DNA of 64,000 nt from Bacteroidota bacterium. GTDB taxonomy: Bacteria > Bacteroidota > Bacteroidia > Chitinophagales > Chitinophagaceae. The notes beneath the pieces were generated by a model, which was not told where the DNA came from, did not search any database, and saw nothing but the letters and a program-made list of their open reading frames with translations. The position numbers and the translations under genes were made by a program. Shown piece after piece: positions 48,911-58,681 of this stretch (position 1 is its first letter; each line of letters begins with the position of its first letter). The DNA is taken from the NCBI GenBank assembly GCA_016715505.1, contig JADJZY010000035.1:62001-126000 (forward strand), in the 5' to 3' direction.

Positions 48911-49300
48911 TTAACGTTTAGAGAACTGATAACTACGACGGGCTTTCTTGTGACCGAACTTCTTACGTTCAACAGAACGAGGGTCGCGGGTTAACAAGCC
49001 TGCAGGTTTCAAAGCAACACGGTTTTCGGTGTCGAGATTACATAAGGCACGTGAGATACCTAATTTAATCGCTTCAGCCTGACCTTTTTGTCCACCGCCA
49101 TCTACTGTGACGAGGGCATCATATTGTTCGAGTCCGTTAATTGTTTTAAGGGGTAATTCTACCTGGTTTTGTAAATACATCAGGGGGAAATACACTTTAT
49201 AATCGCGATCGTTGACAGTGATTTTGCCGGTTCCTTTCGTTAAATACACCCGGGCAACGGCTTCTTTACGACGACCGATGGCTTTTTTTTGTTTTTCCAT
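48911..49300 (-). CDS. rpsI: 30S ribosomal protein S9
   Basis: A 129-residue protein: IGRRKEAVARVYLTKGTGKITVN near the N-terminus, VTVDGGGQKGQAEAIKLGISRAL in the core and the C-terminal DPRSVERKKFGHKKARRSYQFSKR, whose final basic residues reach the P-site tRNA. Downstream of rplM with a 25-nt gap. Confidence 0.97.
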   Translation of the reverse strand: MEKQKKAIGRRKEAVARVYLTKGTGKITVNDRDYKVYFPLMYLQNQVELPLKTINGLEQYDALVTVDGGGQKGQAEAIKLGISRALCNLDTENRVALKPAGLLTRDPRSVERKKFGHKKARRSYQFSKR

Positions 49301-49325
49301 TTTATTTTAAGCTGGATTTGAGTGA

Positions 49326-49772
49326 TTAATTGAGTTTAATTTCTTTTGGTTTTTGAGCAGCATGCGGATGCTGGTCGCCGGCATAGACAAACAATTTCTT
49401 GAACATAGCGCGGCCCAGTCGATTTTTAGGCAACATACCTTTTACGGCTCTTTCAATGATTTGTTCCGGACGACGTGCCAATAAGTCCTTGGCAGCCTCT
49501 TCTTTTTTACCTCCCGGATAGCCACTGAAGTTCAGGTAAATTTTCTGATTCAGTTTATCACCGGTAAATACAATCTTGTCTGCATTTAATACAATGATAA
49601 AATCACCGGCATCTGCGTGTGGGGTGTAAGTTGGTTTGTGTTTGCCTCGTAAAATAGAAGCAAGTCGGGTACACATGCGTCCAACGGTTTGATTGGTTGC
49701 ATCCACTACCAGCCATTCGGCTTTGTGGGTTTGCTTATTGGCAAACTGTGTTTTGTAGCTTAAATGTCTCAT
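49326..49772 (-). CDS. rplM: 50S ribosomal protein L13
   Basis: A 148-residue protein starting MRHLSYKTQFANKQTHKAEW, chosen because it matches the usual L13 start and because a promoter lies at 49806-49837. Further signatures are VVDATNQTVGRMCTRLAS, LRGKHKPTYTPHADAGDF and VKGMLPKNRLGRAMFKKLFVYAG. First gene of the operon rplM-rpsI-rpsB-tsf. Confidence 0.97.
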   Translation of the reverse strand: MRHLSYKTQFANKQTHKAEWLVVDATNQTVGRMCTRLASILRGKHKPTYTPHADAGDFIIVLNADKIVFTGDKLNQKIYLNFSGYPGGKKEEAAKDLLARRPEQIIERAVKGMLPKNRLGRAMFKKLFVYAGDQHPHAAQKPKEIKLN

Positions 49773-49805
49773 GTTAAATTCTAAATGGTTTTCTTTTAAG
49801 GAGCG

Positions 49806-49837
49806 CAAAGGTATGTTTATGGTGCATGCAGGCCAAA
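49806..49837 (-). promoter_or_regulatory. Promoter of the rplM-rpsI-rpsB-tsf operon
   Basis: The minus strand reads TTTG (complement of 49834-49837), 20 nt, TACCTTTG (complement of 49806-49813): a perfect match to both elements. The leader before rplM is about 30 nt. Bases just after the box (GCGCTCCTTAAAAG) could hold a regulatory leader but show no clear hairpin. Confidence 0.82.
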
Positions 49838-50062
49838 TTAAATCTGGCATATTTTTACAAACAATTCATTAAAACATTGAAAATCAATATATAAAAGGAT
49901 AAATATAAATAAAGCTTATGTGTTTTCGTGAAATTTCGGAATCCTAAATGATGGGCTTGTTAAAGAATTCAGAAAAAAATGTTAAGAAAATCTTGCATAT
50001 GAACATGTGGATTTTTAGCTTTACCCTGATATTTCATCATTTTACATTAAACAAACTAAAGT

Positions 50063-53000
50063 ATGAAGAAAAGACTATTATTAATGCTGGCCCTTTTTAT
50101 GGTCAGTATGCAGATTGTGCTGGCACAAGCCGGTTCAATTCGCGGTAAGGTATTGGACGACAAAGGAGAGCCTATAGCAGGCGCTACAATCCGGGTGAAA
50201 GGAACCAACAAAGGGACTGTCACGGATCCGAATGGTAACTTTAAAGTCAATACCGAAGAAGGAACCACATTATTAATTTCAGCCATTGGTATGAAGCCTA
50301 CCGAAAAACCGGCAGAGGATGGTATGAATGTTAAAATGGTTGCCGATTCAAGAACATTGCGCGAAACAGTGGTTACAGCCTTGGGACAAAAGAAGGAACG
50401 AAGAGCCTTGGGTTATTCTGTTTCGGAAGTAAAAAGTGATGCGATTCAGAAATCCGGTGAACAAAATGCCATTCAGGCCCTTGCTGCAAAAGCACCCGGG
50501 GTTCAGGTAACATCCAGCGCCGGTACGCCCGGAGCTTCTTCCAAAATTTTGTTACGTGGTAACACAACCTTCACAGGAAATAATCAACCGCTTTTGGTGG
50601 TAGATGGTGTACCTATTGATAATGGAACTTCTCAACCTTTACCTGGCGACTATCCGTTTAATGAAAACCTCACCGGTGTTAACGAAAGTAACCGTGGTTT
50701 GGATATTAATCCGGAAGATATTGAAAGTGTTTCTATCTTAAAAGGACCAGCTGCTGCTTCTCTTTATGGAGCTCGTGGTGGTAATGGTGCAATCGTAATC
50801 ACAACAAAAAAAGGCCGTAAACGTAAAGGTATTGGTATCACTTATAACGGAAATGTAGAAGTAAGCCGCGTAAACAAACTGCCTGAATTACAAAATACCT
50901 ATGCACAAGGAAATGGTGGAGTTTACTCAACTTATAACCCGGGTCCTGATGGTATTGTAAATACTTTGGATGATGAATTAGGAACGCCAAATAGCTGGGG
51001 ACCTCGTATTGATACTTCTGCAGGTTTAAATGCCTATGATCCTTATGATTTCTTTCAGGATGGCCGTGCTTATAATCATTCCTTATCCATTGATGGGGGT
51101 GGTGACAATTCAACCTTCCGCTTGAGTATGGGGAATACCCGCAGCACCGGTATCGTTCCGAATTCGAAGTTAAACCGTACCACACTCAATTTATTTGGTG
51201 AATCTACTTTAACGCCGTGGTTACGTGTTGGTGCCAATGCCAATTATGCCAAAACCAAAGGAACCCGTGTACAAAATGGTTCAAATCTAGCAGGGATCAT
51301 GTTAACCTTGCTTCGTACTCCTGCATCATACGATTTATCTGACTGGTACGATGAAACAAAACAACAACCGAATTTGTATTTTGGAATTTATGACAATCCA
51401 TATTTTACGGCTTTCCGCAATCCTTATGAGGATGTTACAAATCGTATTTTTGGAAACATCTACGGTACTGCGAATATTTTGCATAATTTGACATTTACCT
51501 TAAAATCTGGTTTGGATAATTATACCACCAATACGCGTCAGATTTACGACTTATTGTCTTTTGGAAATGATAATGGGGATGGCCTGGGTCAGGTGAATCG
51601 TTCAACGAATACCTACACCCAATCATATACCGATGCGATTTTGAAGTACAATAATATGTTTGCTGATGATAAAATTGATTTCTCAGCTGCCTTGGGTTAT
51701 AATAATTGGGATCAAAAAACTGAATTCAGATTTATGAGAGGCCGTAATTTGGCTTTACCGAATTTGTTTAGTTTTAATAATGCGAGTGAATTATATACCA
51801 GTAATTTAGATACACGTATTCAAACCAATGCCGTTTTCGCAGATGTGAATTTCGGTTTTGCCAACATGCTTTATTTAAACCTTGCAGGTAGAAATGAATG
51901 GTCAACCACATTTGGTAAAGGCGGTAAATCATTCTTCTATCCGAAAGCAGATGTGTCTTTTGTGTTCAATGAATTATTCAAGGATTTTAAACACATGAAT
52001 ATTGGTAAAATTCGTTTTGCCTATGCTCAGGCTGGTGTGAGTCCTTTGGCTTATACTGATCGTAACTACTATACGGCCCCAATTTTTACAGATGGATTTA
52101 CCAATGGAAACAGTTTCCCATATAATGGACAAGCTGGTTTTGGTGCTGCGGAGACCTATAATCCAGGTAGTTTAGATCCGGAAATTGTTACAGGTCGTGA
52201 AGCAGGTTTGGAATTACGTTTCTTAAAGAACCGTTTTGGTTTGGAATTCACCTATTATAATCAAATTACCAACAACATCCTCTTGGTACGTCCTGCGCCA
52301 CCATCAATCGGATACAATAGTATTTACGACAATTCAGGTCGCCTTCAAAACAGAGGGATTGAGTTGATGGTTGATTTAGGTTGGGTAAAAACCAAAAATA
52401 TCAGTTGGAATACTCAGGTTAATTTTACCCGCAACCGTTCTGAAGTTTTGGCGTTGGCAAATGGTGTGGATGAGTTATCTATTGAAACCGGATTTTCAGG
52501 AATTGGTTCTTATGCTATTGTTGGTCAGCCTTATGGTGTATTCTATGGTACCCGCTGGCAACGTGATCCATCAAGTGGTCAAATCCTCATTGGTGAAAAC
52601 GGACGTCCTCTCGTAGATGCTATCACAGGTAAAATCGGAGATCCAAATCCTGATTGGTTAATGGGTATTTCCAATACATTAAACATTCATAATTTCAGTT
52701 TTTCATTTTTAATTGATATCCGTCAAGGCGGTGATATTTGGAATGGTACTTACACACGTTTAAACAGAATCGGCCGTACTGAAGAGTCAGCTGATCGTGA
52801 AAGAACGTATGTGGTACCGGGTATCTTTGCTCCGGGTACTACCAAGGCTGGACAGAGCAATGACGTTCCTATTTCTGCTTTACAGTACTATTCGATTTAT
52901 CAGGGTGATGGAGCAGGTTCTGCTGCTGAGAATGCTATTCAAGACGGTTCTTGGGTGCGTTTACGTTCTGTAAATCTGGGATATCGTTTCAATATCGCTA

Positions 53001-53188
53001 AACAAAATCCCGCAATCCAGTACATCGATTTATATGTAACAGGACGTAACTTATGGTTGAGAACAAAATACAAAGGTGTTGATCCTGAAACCAGTTTAAC
53101 TGGAGCCGGATCCAATATCAATGGTTTTGATTACTTCAATAACCCAGGTTCAAAATCCATTTTGTTTGGTATCCGTGTAGGATTATAA
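50063..53188 (+). CDS. SusC/RagA family TonB-linked outer-membrane protein
   Basis: A 1,041-residue barrel receptor. Signal peptide to VLAQ (residue 22), carboxypeptidase-regulatory-like domain (GSIRGKVLDDKGEPIAGATI, ~25-105), SusC plug with IQALAAKAPGVQVTSS, LLVVDGVPIDN and SILKGPAAASLYGARGGNGAIVITTKKG, then a 22-strand barrel ending in GSKSILFGIRVGL. With the SusD lipoprotein it forms a lidded uptake complex for oligosaccharides or peptides; no glycoside hydrolase or regulator lies beside it, so the substrate is unknown. The 1,041-residue frame is intact. Confidence 0.95.
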   Translation: MKKRLLLMLALFMVSMQIVLAQAGSIRGKVLDDKGEPIAGATIRVKGTNKGTVTDPNGNFKVNTEEGTTLLISAIGMKPTEKPAEDGMNVKMVADSRTLRETVVTALGQKKERRALGYSVSEVKSDAIQKSGEQNAIQALAAKAPGVQVTSSAGTPGASSKILLRGNTTFTGNNQPLLVVDGVPIDNGTSQPLPGDYPFNENLTGVNESNRGLDINPEDIESVSILKGPAAASLYGARGGNGAIVITTKKGRKRKGIGITYNGNVEVSRVNKLPELQNTYAQGNGGVYSTYNPGPDGIVNTLDDELGTPNSWGPRIDTSAGLNAYDPYDFFQDGRAYNHSLSIDGGGDNSTFRLSMGNTRSTGIVPNSKLNRTTLNLFGESTLTPWLRVGANANYAKTKGTRVQNGSNLAGIMLTLLRTPASYDLSDWYDETKQQPNLYFGIYDNPYFTAFRNPYEDVTNRIFGNIYGTANILHNLTFTLKSGLDNYTTNTRQIYDLLSFGNDNGDGLGQVNRSTNTYTQSYTDAILKYNNMFADDKIDFSAALGYNNWDQKTEFRFMRGRNLALPNLFSFNNASELYTSNLDTRIQTNAVFADVNFGFANMLYLNLAGRNEWSTTFGKGGKSFFYPKADVSFVFNELFKDFKHMNIGKIRFAYAQAGVSPLAYTDRNYYTAPIFTDGFTNGNSFPYNGQAGFGAAETYNPGSLDPEIVTGREAGLELRFLKNRFGLEFTYYNQITNNILLVRPAPPSIGYNSIYDNSGRLQNRGIELMVDLGWVKTKNISWNTQVNFTRNRSEVLALANGVDELSIETGFSGIGSYAIVGQPYGVFYGTRWQRDPSSGQILIGENGRPLVDAITGKIGDPNPDWLMGISNTLNIHNFSFSFLIDIRQGGDIWNGTYTRLNRIGRTEESADRERTYVVPGIFAPGTTKAGQSNDVPISALQYYSIYQGDGAGSAAENAIQDGSWVRLRSVNLGYRFNIAKQNPAIQYIDLYVTGRNLWLRTKYKGVDPETSLTGAGSNINGFDYFNNPGSKSILFGIRVGL

Positions 53189-53255
53189 TTTAAACGATAA
53201 TTTTTAACAGGTTCACAAATGCCTTGCATTTATTTAAAACCTCAAAATATTTAAA

Positions 53256-54623
53256 ATGAAAATCAGTAATAAAATAATGACAATCATGGCCGCCGCAGTA
53301 GTTTTTATGGGGTCATGTAAAAAAACAGATGATTATTTCATTTCTCCAAATGAACCATCTGAGTTAACAATGCCCGTTTTGCTTTCTTCAACTGAGGTAG
53401 GTACGATGAATACTTATGAAGGTGAAGTAGCCCGAACAGCATCTATCCTTGTGCAACAAAATGTAGGTGCACAGTTTCAGTCGCAAGATCCTCAATTCTA
53501 TAATTTGATTGAAGATCAGTTTAATAATCAATGGAAACAACTCTATCAAACACTTGAAAATGCCCGTCAACTCGAGGCGCTGGCTGGAACCGCCAATCCT
53601 CATTATCGTGGTTTGTCGCGTGTATTAAGTGCCATGAACTGGGGACTTCTTACCGATATGTGGGGTGATATTCCTTACACTGAGGCGCTGAAGATTAAAG
53701 AAAGAATCATTTCTCCAAAATTTGATCAACAACAAGTGGTGTTGGCAGGAATCATCAATATGCTGAATATGGCAATCGCCGATTTTGCGCAACCCTTGAG
53801 TGCGAATGTAAAAGTTCCAGGCGGTGATGATATCATCTTTGGTGGTGATATGGATATGTGGAACAAAACAGCACATACGCTGAAAGCTAGATATCTAAAT
53901 CGTTATTCCAATAAATCGACTTATGATCCGACAGCGATCATCGCAGCGCTTTCCAATGGTATCCAATCAAGTTCTGAAAACTGCATGGCCATTCATGCTG
54001 ACGGAAATGCACTGAACCAATGGTTTGCATTTGAGAATAGCCGTGGATACATTGTATCTTGTCAAACTTTTGTAGACTCTTTATTATTGCGTCCGCAAGA
54101 TTTACGTATTGAGTATTATTTCAGCACCAATGATAGTGGCAAATATGTTGGAAGTCCAGTGGATGTCACCAATGATGATGCTACCATTTCTCGTTGGGGT
54201 ACTTACTTAGTAGGTAGTGGATCGGCTGCATTTCCTTTAGTGACTTATTCTGAAGCTAAGTTCATCGAAGCAGAAGCTTTGAGTCGTTCCGGAAATCCTT
54301 TGGCTGCTGATGCCCTCAATGATGCCATTAAAGCTTCTTGCTCAGAAGTGAGCGGCGGCGCTTATGATGGTGTTGATATTGCTGTTTACACGCCTGCTAC
54401 AATAGATATGAGTCGAATCATTTATGAAAAATGGTTATCCTTATTCGGTCAACCGGAAGCTTATACTGATTATCGCAGAACAGGATATCCTAACCTGACT
54501 CCAAATCCTCAAGGTCAAATTTCAGAAATTCCAAAACGTTTCCCGATACCTCAGGATGAGCGTGTGAATAATCCGAATGCACCAAGTCCGGCTATTACTA
54601 CGCCAGTTTGGTGGGCACAATAG
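53256..54623 (+). CDS. SusD/RagB-like surface lipoprotein
   Basis: A 455-residue lipoprotein: signal peptide with lipobox VVFMGSC (Cys 22 acylated) and then a helical, TPR-containing SusD-like fold (QWKQLYQTLENARQLEAL, LLTDMWGDIPYTEALK, TYSEAKFIEAEALSRSG, IIYEKWLSLFGQPEAYTDYRRTGYP). It caps the SusC channel encoded 67 nt upstream. This version resembles the SusD-like_2 group. A strong terminator follows. Confidence 0.93.
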   Translation: MKISNKIMTIMAAAVVFMGSCKKTDDYFISPNEPSELTMPVLLSSTEVGTMNTYEGEVARTASILVQQNVGAQFQSQDPQFYNLIEDQFNNQWKQLYQTLENARQLEALAGTANPHYRGLSRVLSAMNWGLLTDMWGDIPYTEALKIKERIISPKFDQQQVVLAGIINMLNMAIADFAQPLSANVKVPGGDDIIFGGDMDMWNKTAHTLKARYLNRYSNKSTYDPTAIIAALSNGIQSSSENCMAIHADGNALNQWFAFENSRGYIVSCQTFVDSLLLRPQDLRIEYYFSTNDSGKYVGSPVDVTNDDATISRWGTYLVGSGSAAFPLVTYSEAKFIEAEALSRSGNPLAADALNDAIKASCSEVSGGAYDGVDIAVYTPATIDMSRIIYEKWLSLFGQPEAYTDYRRTGYPNLTPNPQGQISEIPKRFPIPQDERVNNPNAPSPAITTPVWWAQ

Positions 54624-54645
54624 TCGTTTCATTTAAAACAATCAT

Positions 54646-54671
54646 AAACCGCTCTTCGGAGCGGTTTTTTT
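54646..54671 (+). terminator. Intrinsic terminator after susD
   Basis: AAACCGCTC (54646-54654), tetraloop TTCG, GAGCGGTTT (54659-54667), then T-run to 54671. Stable UUCG-type hairpin. Confidence 0.94.
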
Positions 54672-54700
54672 GTACATTTAATGAATCAACCAAAACCCCT

Positions 54701-56331
54701 ATGTTCGGCGACTATCTCAGTATTTTACCGATTGCCTATTTACTAACCATTCCATTGGCCTGGATACTGGCGCGATGGTATAAGTCTTACGTTGAAAACG
54801 GATCAATTCATCGGGTGGTGAGGCTGTGCAGGAGCAGGTTTTAATAGAACAAAACACAGATTGCCCATTTCCGGGAATTGAACGCATGGAACCCAATTCC
54901 AACCGCTTAAATCCATCCTATCAACTCAAGTATTTATTACCATATATCCTTGCCGGTTCAATGGCCGGCTTCGCTTTGCATTTGGTTTCATTTTGGTTAG
55001 AAGATCGATGGCCGACAAAAATTTTCTCATTTTTTGTACTAGGATATTTGTGTTGTTTGCCGGTATGGATGGTGGTTTATTTGTTTTTTAAACATACTTA
55101 TCATACTAAGCGCATTGCGATTTTATTCATGGTATTGTCGCTGATTTTGGTGCTGATTTATTCAACCTTTCGAACACAAACCGGATTTTTTGCAACTGCC
55201 TGGGCATTGGTATGGATGTATGGACAAATACCCATTTTCTTGCTGTTGATTCGATTGATTCCTGCTATCAGACAAATTTTATTTACGATTTATCCAGCTG
55301 TTTTAATGTCTGTCTTGGCAGGGGTAATCATCATGAAAACCTTTAGTCAGGATGATGAAATGTTGGCTTTATTTTTTCATCCATTGTATGATAGCCTTCA
55401 AGCCATAGGTTTGGAAAATCATAGTTCTTCCATTTTTATTCTCCTTATTGTGCTGTTATTATTCATCTCATTTTATATCATCGCTCGTTTTTTACGTTGG
55501 GCTTATACCACGAAGCGTTACAATTATTTTATGTTTATGACCGATGGGATATGGCTTCTACAAATGGTTTACTACTGTTTGAGTTGGGGCGAACAAAAGG
55601 GGTTATGGGTGGGCTTATTGTTGTTTGTTTTTTACAAGGTATTATTGATTATTTGTTTTCGAATTTTTAAGGTGGAGGATACTACGTTCGGACCGAAAAA
55701 TTTATTGGTTCTGAGGGTATTTGCTTTAGGTAAGGAGAGTGCTTCACTCTATGAACGACTACAAAATTATTGGCAATTTAAAGGTCCCATCCGTTTGATT
55801 GCTGGACATGATTTAAATTACAGCACACTAGATATTGATGATCTGATTGAGTGGCAATTAAATGGATTAAAATATCGGTTTAATACTTCTGCTGCTCGTC
55901 TGAAGGAGAATCTAGAAAAAATGGATTTATTACCTGACAAGGATGGGAGCTATCGCTGCAGTGAAATGTATTGTACCAATGTTACCTGGAAAATGGTTTT
56001 AAAGGCACTTTTAAAAGATACCGATGTAGTTTTCATGGATTTGCGCCGTTTCTCTAAAACCAATCAGGGCTGTGCACATGAAATCATTGCCTTAATACAT
56101 GAGGTTGATTTATCTAAAATTTGTTTTGTTATTGATCAGCGAACCGACCTGAAACTGTTCGAAAATGTTGCCCGTGAAGCTTGGAATATATTGCCGTTAG
56201 ATTCTCCCAATCGACTGAACAGGAATAAACCGATTTCGTATTTTAGATATGATGGGGCAAGGGATTCCGATGCTTTATGGCATCATCTTGAAAATATCAG
56301 TCGAAATACAACAGCATCCCATTCACAATAG
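54701..56331 (+). CDS. Multi-pass membrane protein with a cytoplasmic Rossmann-like domain (function unknown, one frameshift)
   Basis: Two overlapping frames (MFGDYLSILPIAYLL... from 54701 and ...VQEQVLIEQN) join into one ~543-residue protein if one G is added at 54800-54801; the joint then reads YVENGINSSGGEAVQEQ. There are about ten membrane helices (the first near residues 5-26; the others between about 54930 and 55670), then a soluble region of ~220 residues: LLVLRVFALGKESASLY, YWQFKGPIRLIAGHDLNY, EMYCTNVTWKMVLKALL, DVVFMDLRRFSKTNQGCAHE and ICFVIDQRTD. The last pattern (D-x-V-x-x-D-L-R ... N-x-G-C-x-x-E) recalls TIR/SLOG-like nucleotide-binding folds. No gene name known to me. It stands alone after the susCD terminator. 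Confidence 0.6.
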
Positions 56332-56376
56332 AAATGGTCTTAGGATTCATGGATTTCGGTAGTTGATAGTCTTGAA

Positions 56377-58428
56377 TTATGGCGTTACAATACCCACAAA
56401 ATTGTTGGTATTGGTTTCAATGAACACAAAATCTAAACCATCGGATACGCCATCTCCATTCAAATCAGTAGCAATATATCCAGCGCCGAAATTGTTCGAG
56501 TCGGATTCCCAGTCGTTGAAATCCAAACCATCAATGACACCATCTTCATTGATATCGCCGGAAAAAGCCGCCCATACAATTGGGCTGCTCTCCACCAATG
56601 TCACATTATCGCCGTATGTCGATGCAGGGTTTGTGGTGAAATTGTATAATAAATTATTGCTCAGTGGAATTGGAACAGCACTCCAAATCGGAATATTATT
56701 TCGGTTTTGAACCACAATAAATGCCAATTGATTATTCAAAGGTGCTGGCAGAACTATATTGATTTCTCCATTGGTGTTCATAATGCCTTTGTATTGGAAC
56801 AACACATTGTTGGGTGGCATCGGTTGACGGAATTGTACGATTACTGTGTCACATTCGGTGGATGAATTGCCCACTCCCTGATTGAGTAAAACCGGAGACA
56901 TTAGCCCGGCACCTGCGTAGAAACCCTGAAAAGCGGCTTTCACCTGAACATTAAAATTTGTTGGGACGGTGGCAATTGGAGTCAGAATTTTTTGAACAAA
57001 AGCGCCATATGTACCTGCCTGTAAAGTGCTTAATGGGTAAACCGCAGGACTTGGATCGAAATCGGCTGTTCCTTGAAAACGACCAATTACAACAACTGCG
57101 CCATTCGGATCTATCGCCAAATATTTACCAAGATCCACACTGGTGCTGCTGATCGCATAAGCAAATCCGAAATTCATGGAGGCATCCAGTTTGGTTAGAA
57201 ACATATCACTGGACGCTGCAGTTAAACTAAAAACAGCAGCTGAAGGATCAAAGTCAACCACACCACTAAAATTTCCGGTCAGAAATAGATTGCCAGCTAT
57301 ATCTGCAACAATGGTATTTGGATTGTCATTGACAACACCACCAAATTGTTTCATGTTTGCATAAATACCATTTTTATCCAGTTTCAAAATAAAAACGTCA
57401 TTCGCACCTGCTGAAGTTTTGTATAAGGTGGGCGTACCCGGATTAAAATCACCTGTACCCGTAAATCCTCCGGCTACATAAACATTATTGGCGGAATCCG
57501 TTGTGATTGAATTCCCGTATCCATTGTCAAACAAGGAGATGACTTTGGCCCAAATGTAAGTTGCATTCAAATCGAATTTAGCAATAAATGGATTAAAGGT
57601 ACCACCACTCACCAGGTTATTGGCGGCCGCTGTGCTGACATTAAAGTCAACTGTGCCCGTGAATGATCCGGTGAGTAATAATTTATTTTCATCATCGATA
57701 TGCAAGGAATAAATATTGTCGTTGCCGCTACCTGCGATTTTATAAGCCCAAACATAATCACCATTGACATCGAGTTTAGAGATGAATATATCTGTGCCTC
57801 CTGAGCCGGTAATATTATTGGTCACAACTGGAGAAGGATTAAAATCAACCGTACCTCCAAAAGCGCCTCCGGTATAAACATTGCCCATGTCGTCGGAGGT
57901 GATGGTTAAGCCGGCATCTGTTAATGCACTACCTGTGTATGATTTGGCCCATACATAATTTCCTGCGGTATCCAGTTTGAGGACAAATACATCCGGATTG
58001 TTCGAACTTGAAGTCATCAGATTATTGACTGCCGGACCTGGATTAAAATCTGAAGTTCCGCTGAAGTTTCCGGTAATTAGAATATTTCCGAGTTTATCCA
58101 AAAAAATGGCTGAAGAAACATCATCGTAATATCCGCCCACTTTTTTGGCCCAGACCAATTCGCCGTTGGGCGTCATTTTGGTGATATAAATATCCGAATA
58201 TCCAAGTTGAACGACGTTCAAATTTACCACTCCCGGACCTGGATCAAAATCGGTCTCATTTTTAAAGTTTCCTGTTGTGTAAATATAGCCCAGCGCATCC
58301 ACTGCAACCGAAATACCCTCTACAGAGTATGTGGATGATGTTTGATAGGCCCAAGCCAATGTTGGTGTTTGTGCATTCAATATTTGAACGCACATGAGTA
58401 AGATAGTACTGAATACAATTTTTTTCAT
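56377..58428 (-). CDS. Exported beta-propeller (SBBP-like repeat) protein with dockerin-like C-terminal module
   Basis: A 683-residue protein with signal peptide (MKKIVFSTILLMCVQILNAQ). It has about eight ~50-60 residue blades with the pattern D-x-x-GNxYxTGxFxGTxDFNPG and FIxKLDxxGxYVWAK, typical of seven/eight-bladed SBBP-type propellers. From about residue 490 the same ~190-residue module as in the 24.9-26.9 kb protein begins (QGFYAGAGLMSPVLLNQGVGN). It ends with two EF-hand-like loops (NEDGVIDGLDFNDWE and NGDGVSDGLDFVFIE) and NNFVGIVTP. No type A sorting domain is visible. Frame intact. Confidence 0.82.
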   Translation of the reverse strand: MKKIVFSTILLMCVQILNAQTPTLAWAYQTSSTYSVEGISVAVDALGYIYTTGNFKNETDFDPGPGVVNLNVVQLGYSDIYITKMTPNGELVWAKKVGGYYDDVSSAIFLDKLGNILITGNFSGTSDFNPGPAVNNLMTSSSNNPDVFVLKLDTAGNYVWAKSYTGSALTDAGLTITSDDMGNVYTGGAFGGTVDFNPSPVVTNNITGSGGTDIFISKLDVNGDYVWAYKIAGSGNDNIYSLHIDDENKLLLTGSFTGTVDFNVSTAAANNLVSGGTFNPFIAKFDLNATYIWAKVISLFDNGYGNSITTDSANNVYVAGGFTGTGDFNPGTPTLYKTSAGANDVFILKLDKNGIYANMKQFGGVVNDNPNTIVADIAGNLFLTGNFSGVVDFDPSAAVFSLTAASSDMFLTKLDASMNFGFAYAISSTSVDLGKYLAIDPNGAVVVIGRFQGTADFDPSPAVYPLSTLQAGTYGAFVQKILTPIATVPTNFNVQVKAAFQGFYAGAGLMSPVLLNQGVGNSSTECDTVIVQFRQPMPPNNVLFQYKGIMNTNGEINIVLPAPLNNQLAFIVVQNRNNIPIWSAVPIPLSNNLLYNFTTNPASTYGDNVTLVESSPIVWAAFSGDINEDGVIDGLDFNDWESDSNNFGAGYIATDLNGDGVSDGLDFVFIETNTNNFVGIVTP

Positions 58429-58443
58429 TTCCCCGTATTAATC

Positions 58444-58469
58444 CTCTAAAAATAGAAAGATTTTTAGAG
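58444..58469. promoter_or_regulatory. Inverted repeat upstream of the propeller gene
   Basis: CTCTAAAAAT (58444-58453) and ATTTTTAGAG (58460-58469) are perfect 10-bp arms with a 6-nt loop, 15 nt upstream of the ATG at 58428 on the minus strand. Possible 5' leader hairpin or operator; no T-run follows it on the minus strand. Confidence 0.4.
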
Positions 58470-58681
58470 TTGGGTAATAAAAACAGGACAAAACAGATAT
58501 ATTTTTATTTAATATATTATAAAATTGTTATTGTTGTTACAAATTATACCCTAGGGCCTCGTAAATGAGTGCTTTTAAGTCATAAATGCTAAGATTGTCA
58601 TGAAATCATTAAAAAATAGCTGGTCAAATTTAATCCAGTCTTTAAAACGCAGATTCGATTTGATGGAACATTGTAGTCTGA

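Noticed and set aside
54608..54844. Separate small gene starting before the susD terminator
   Set aside because: The first part reads through the terminator hairpin; the useful part from 54701 joins the following membrane-protein frame by a one-base change.
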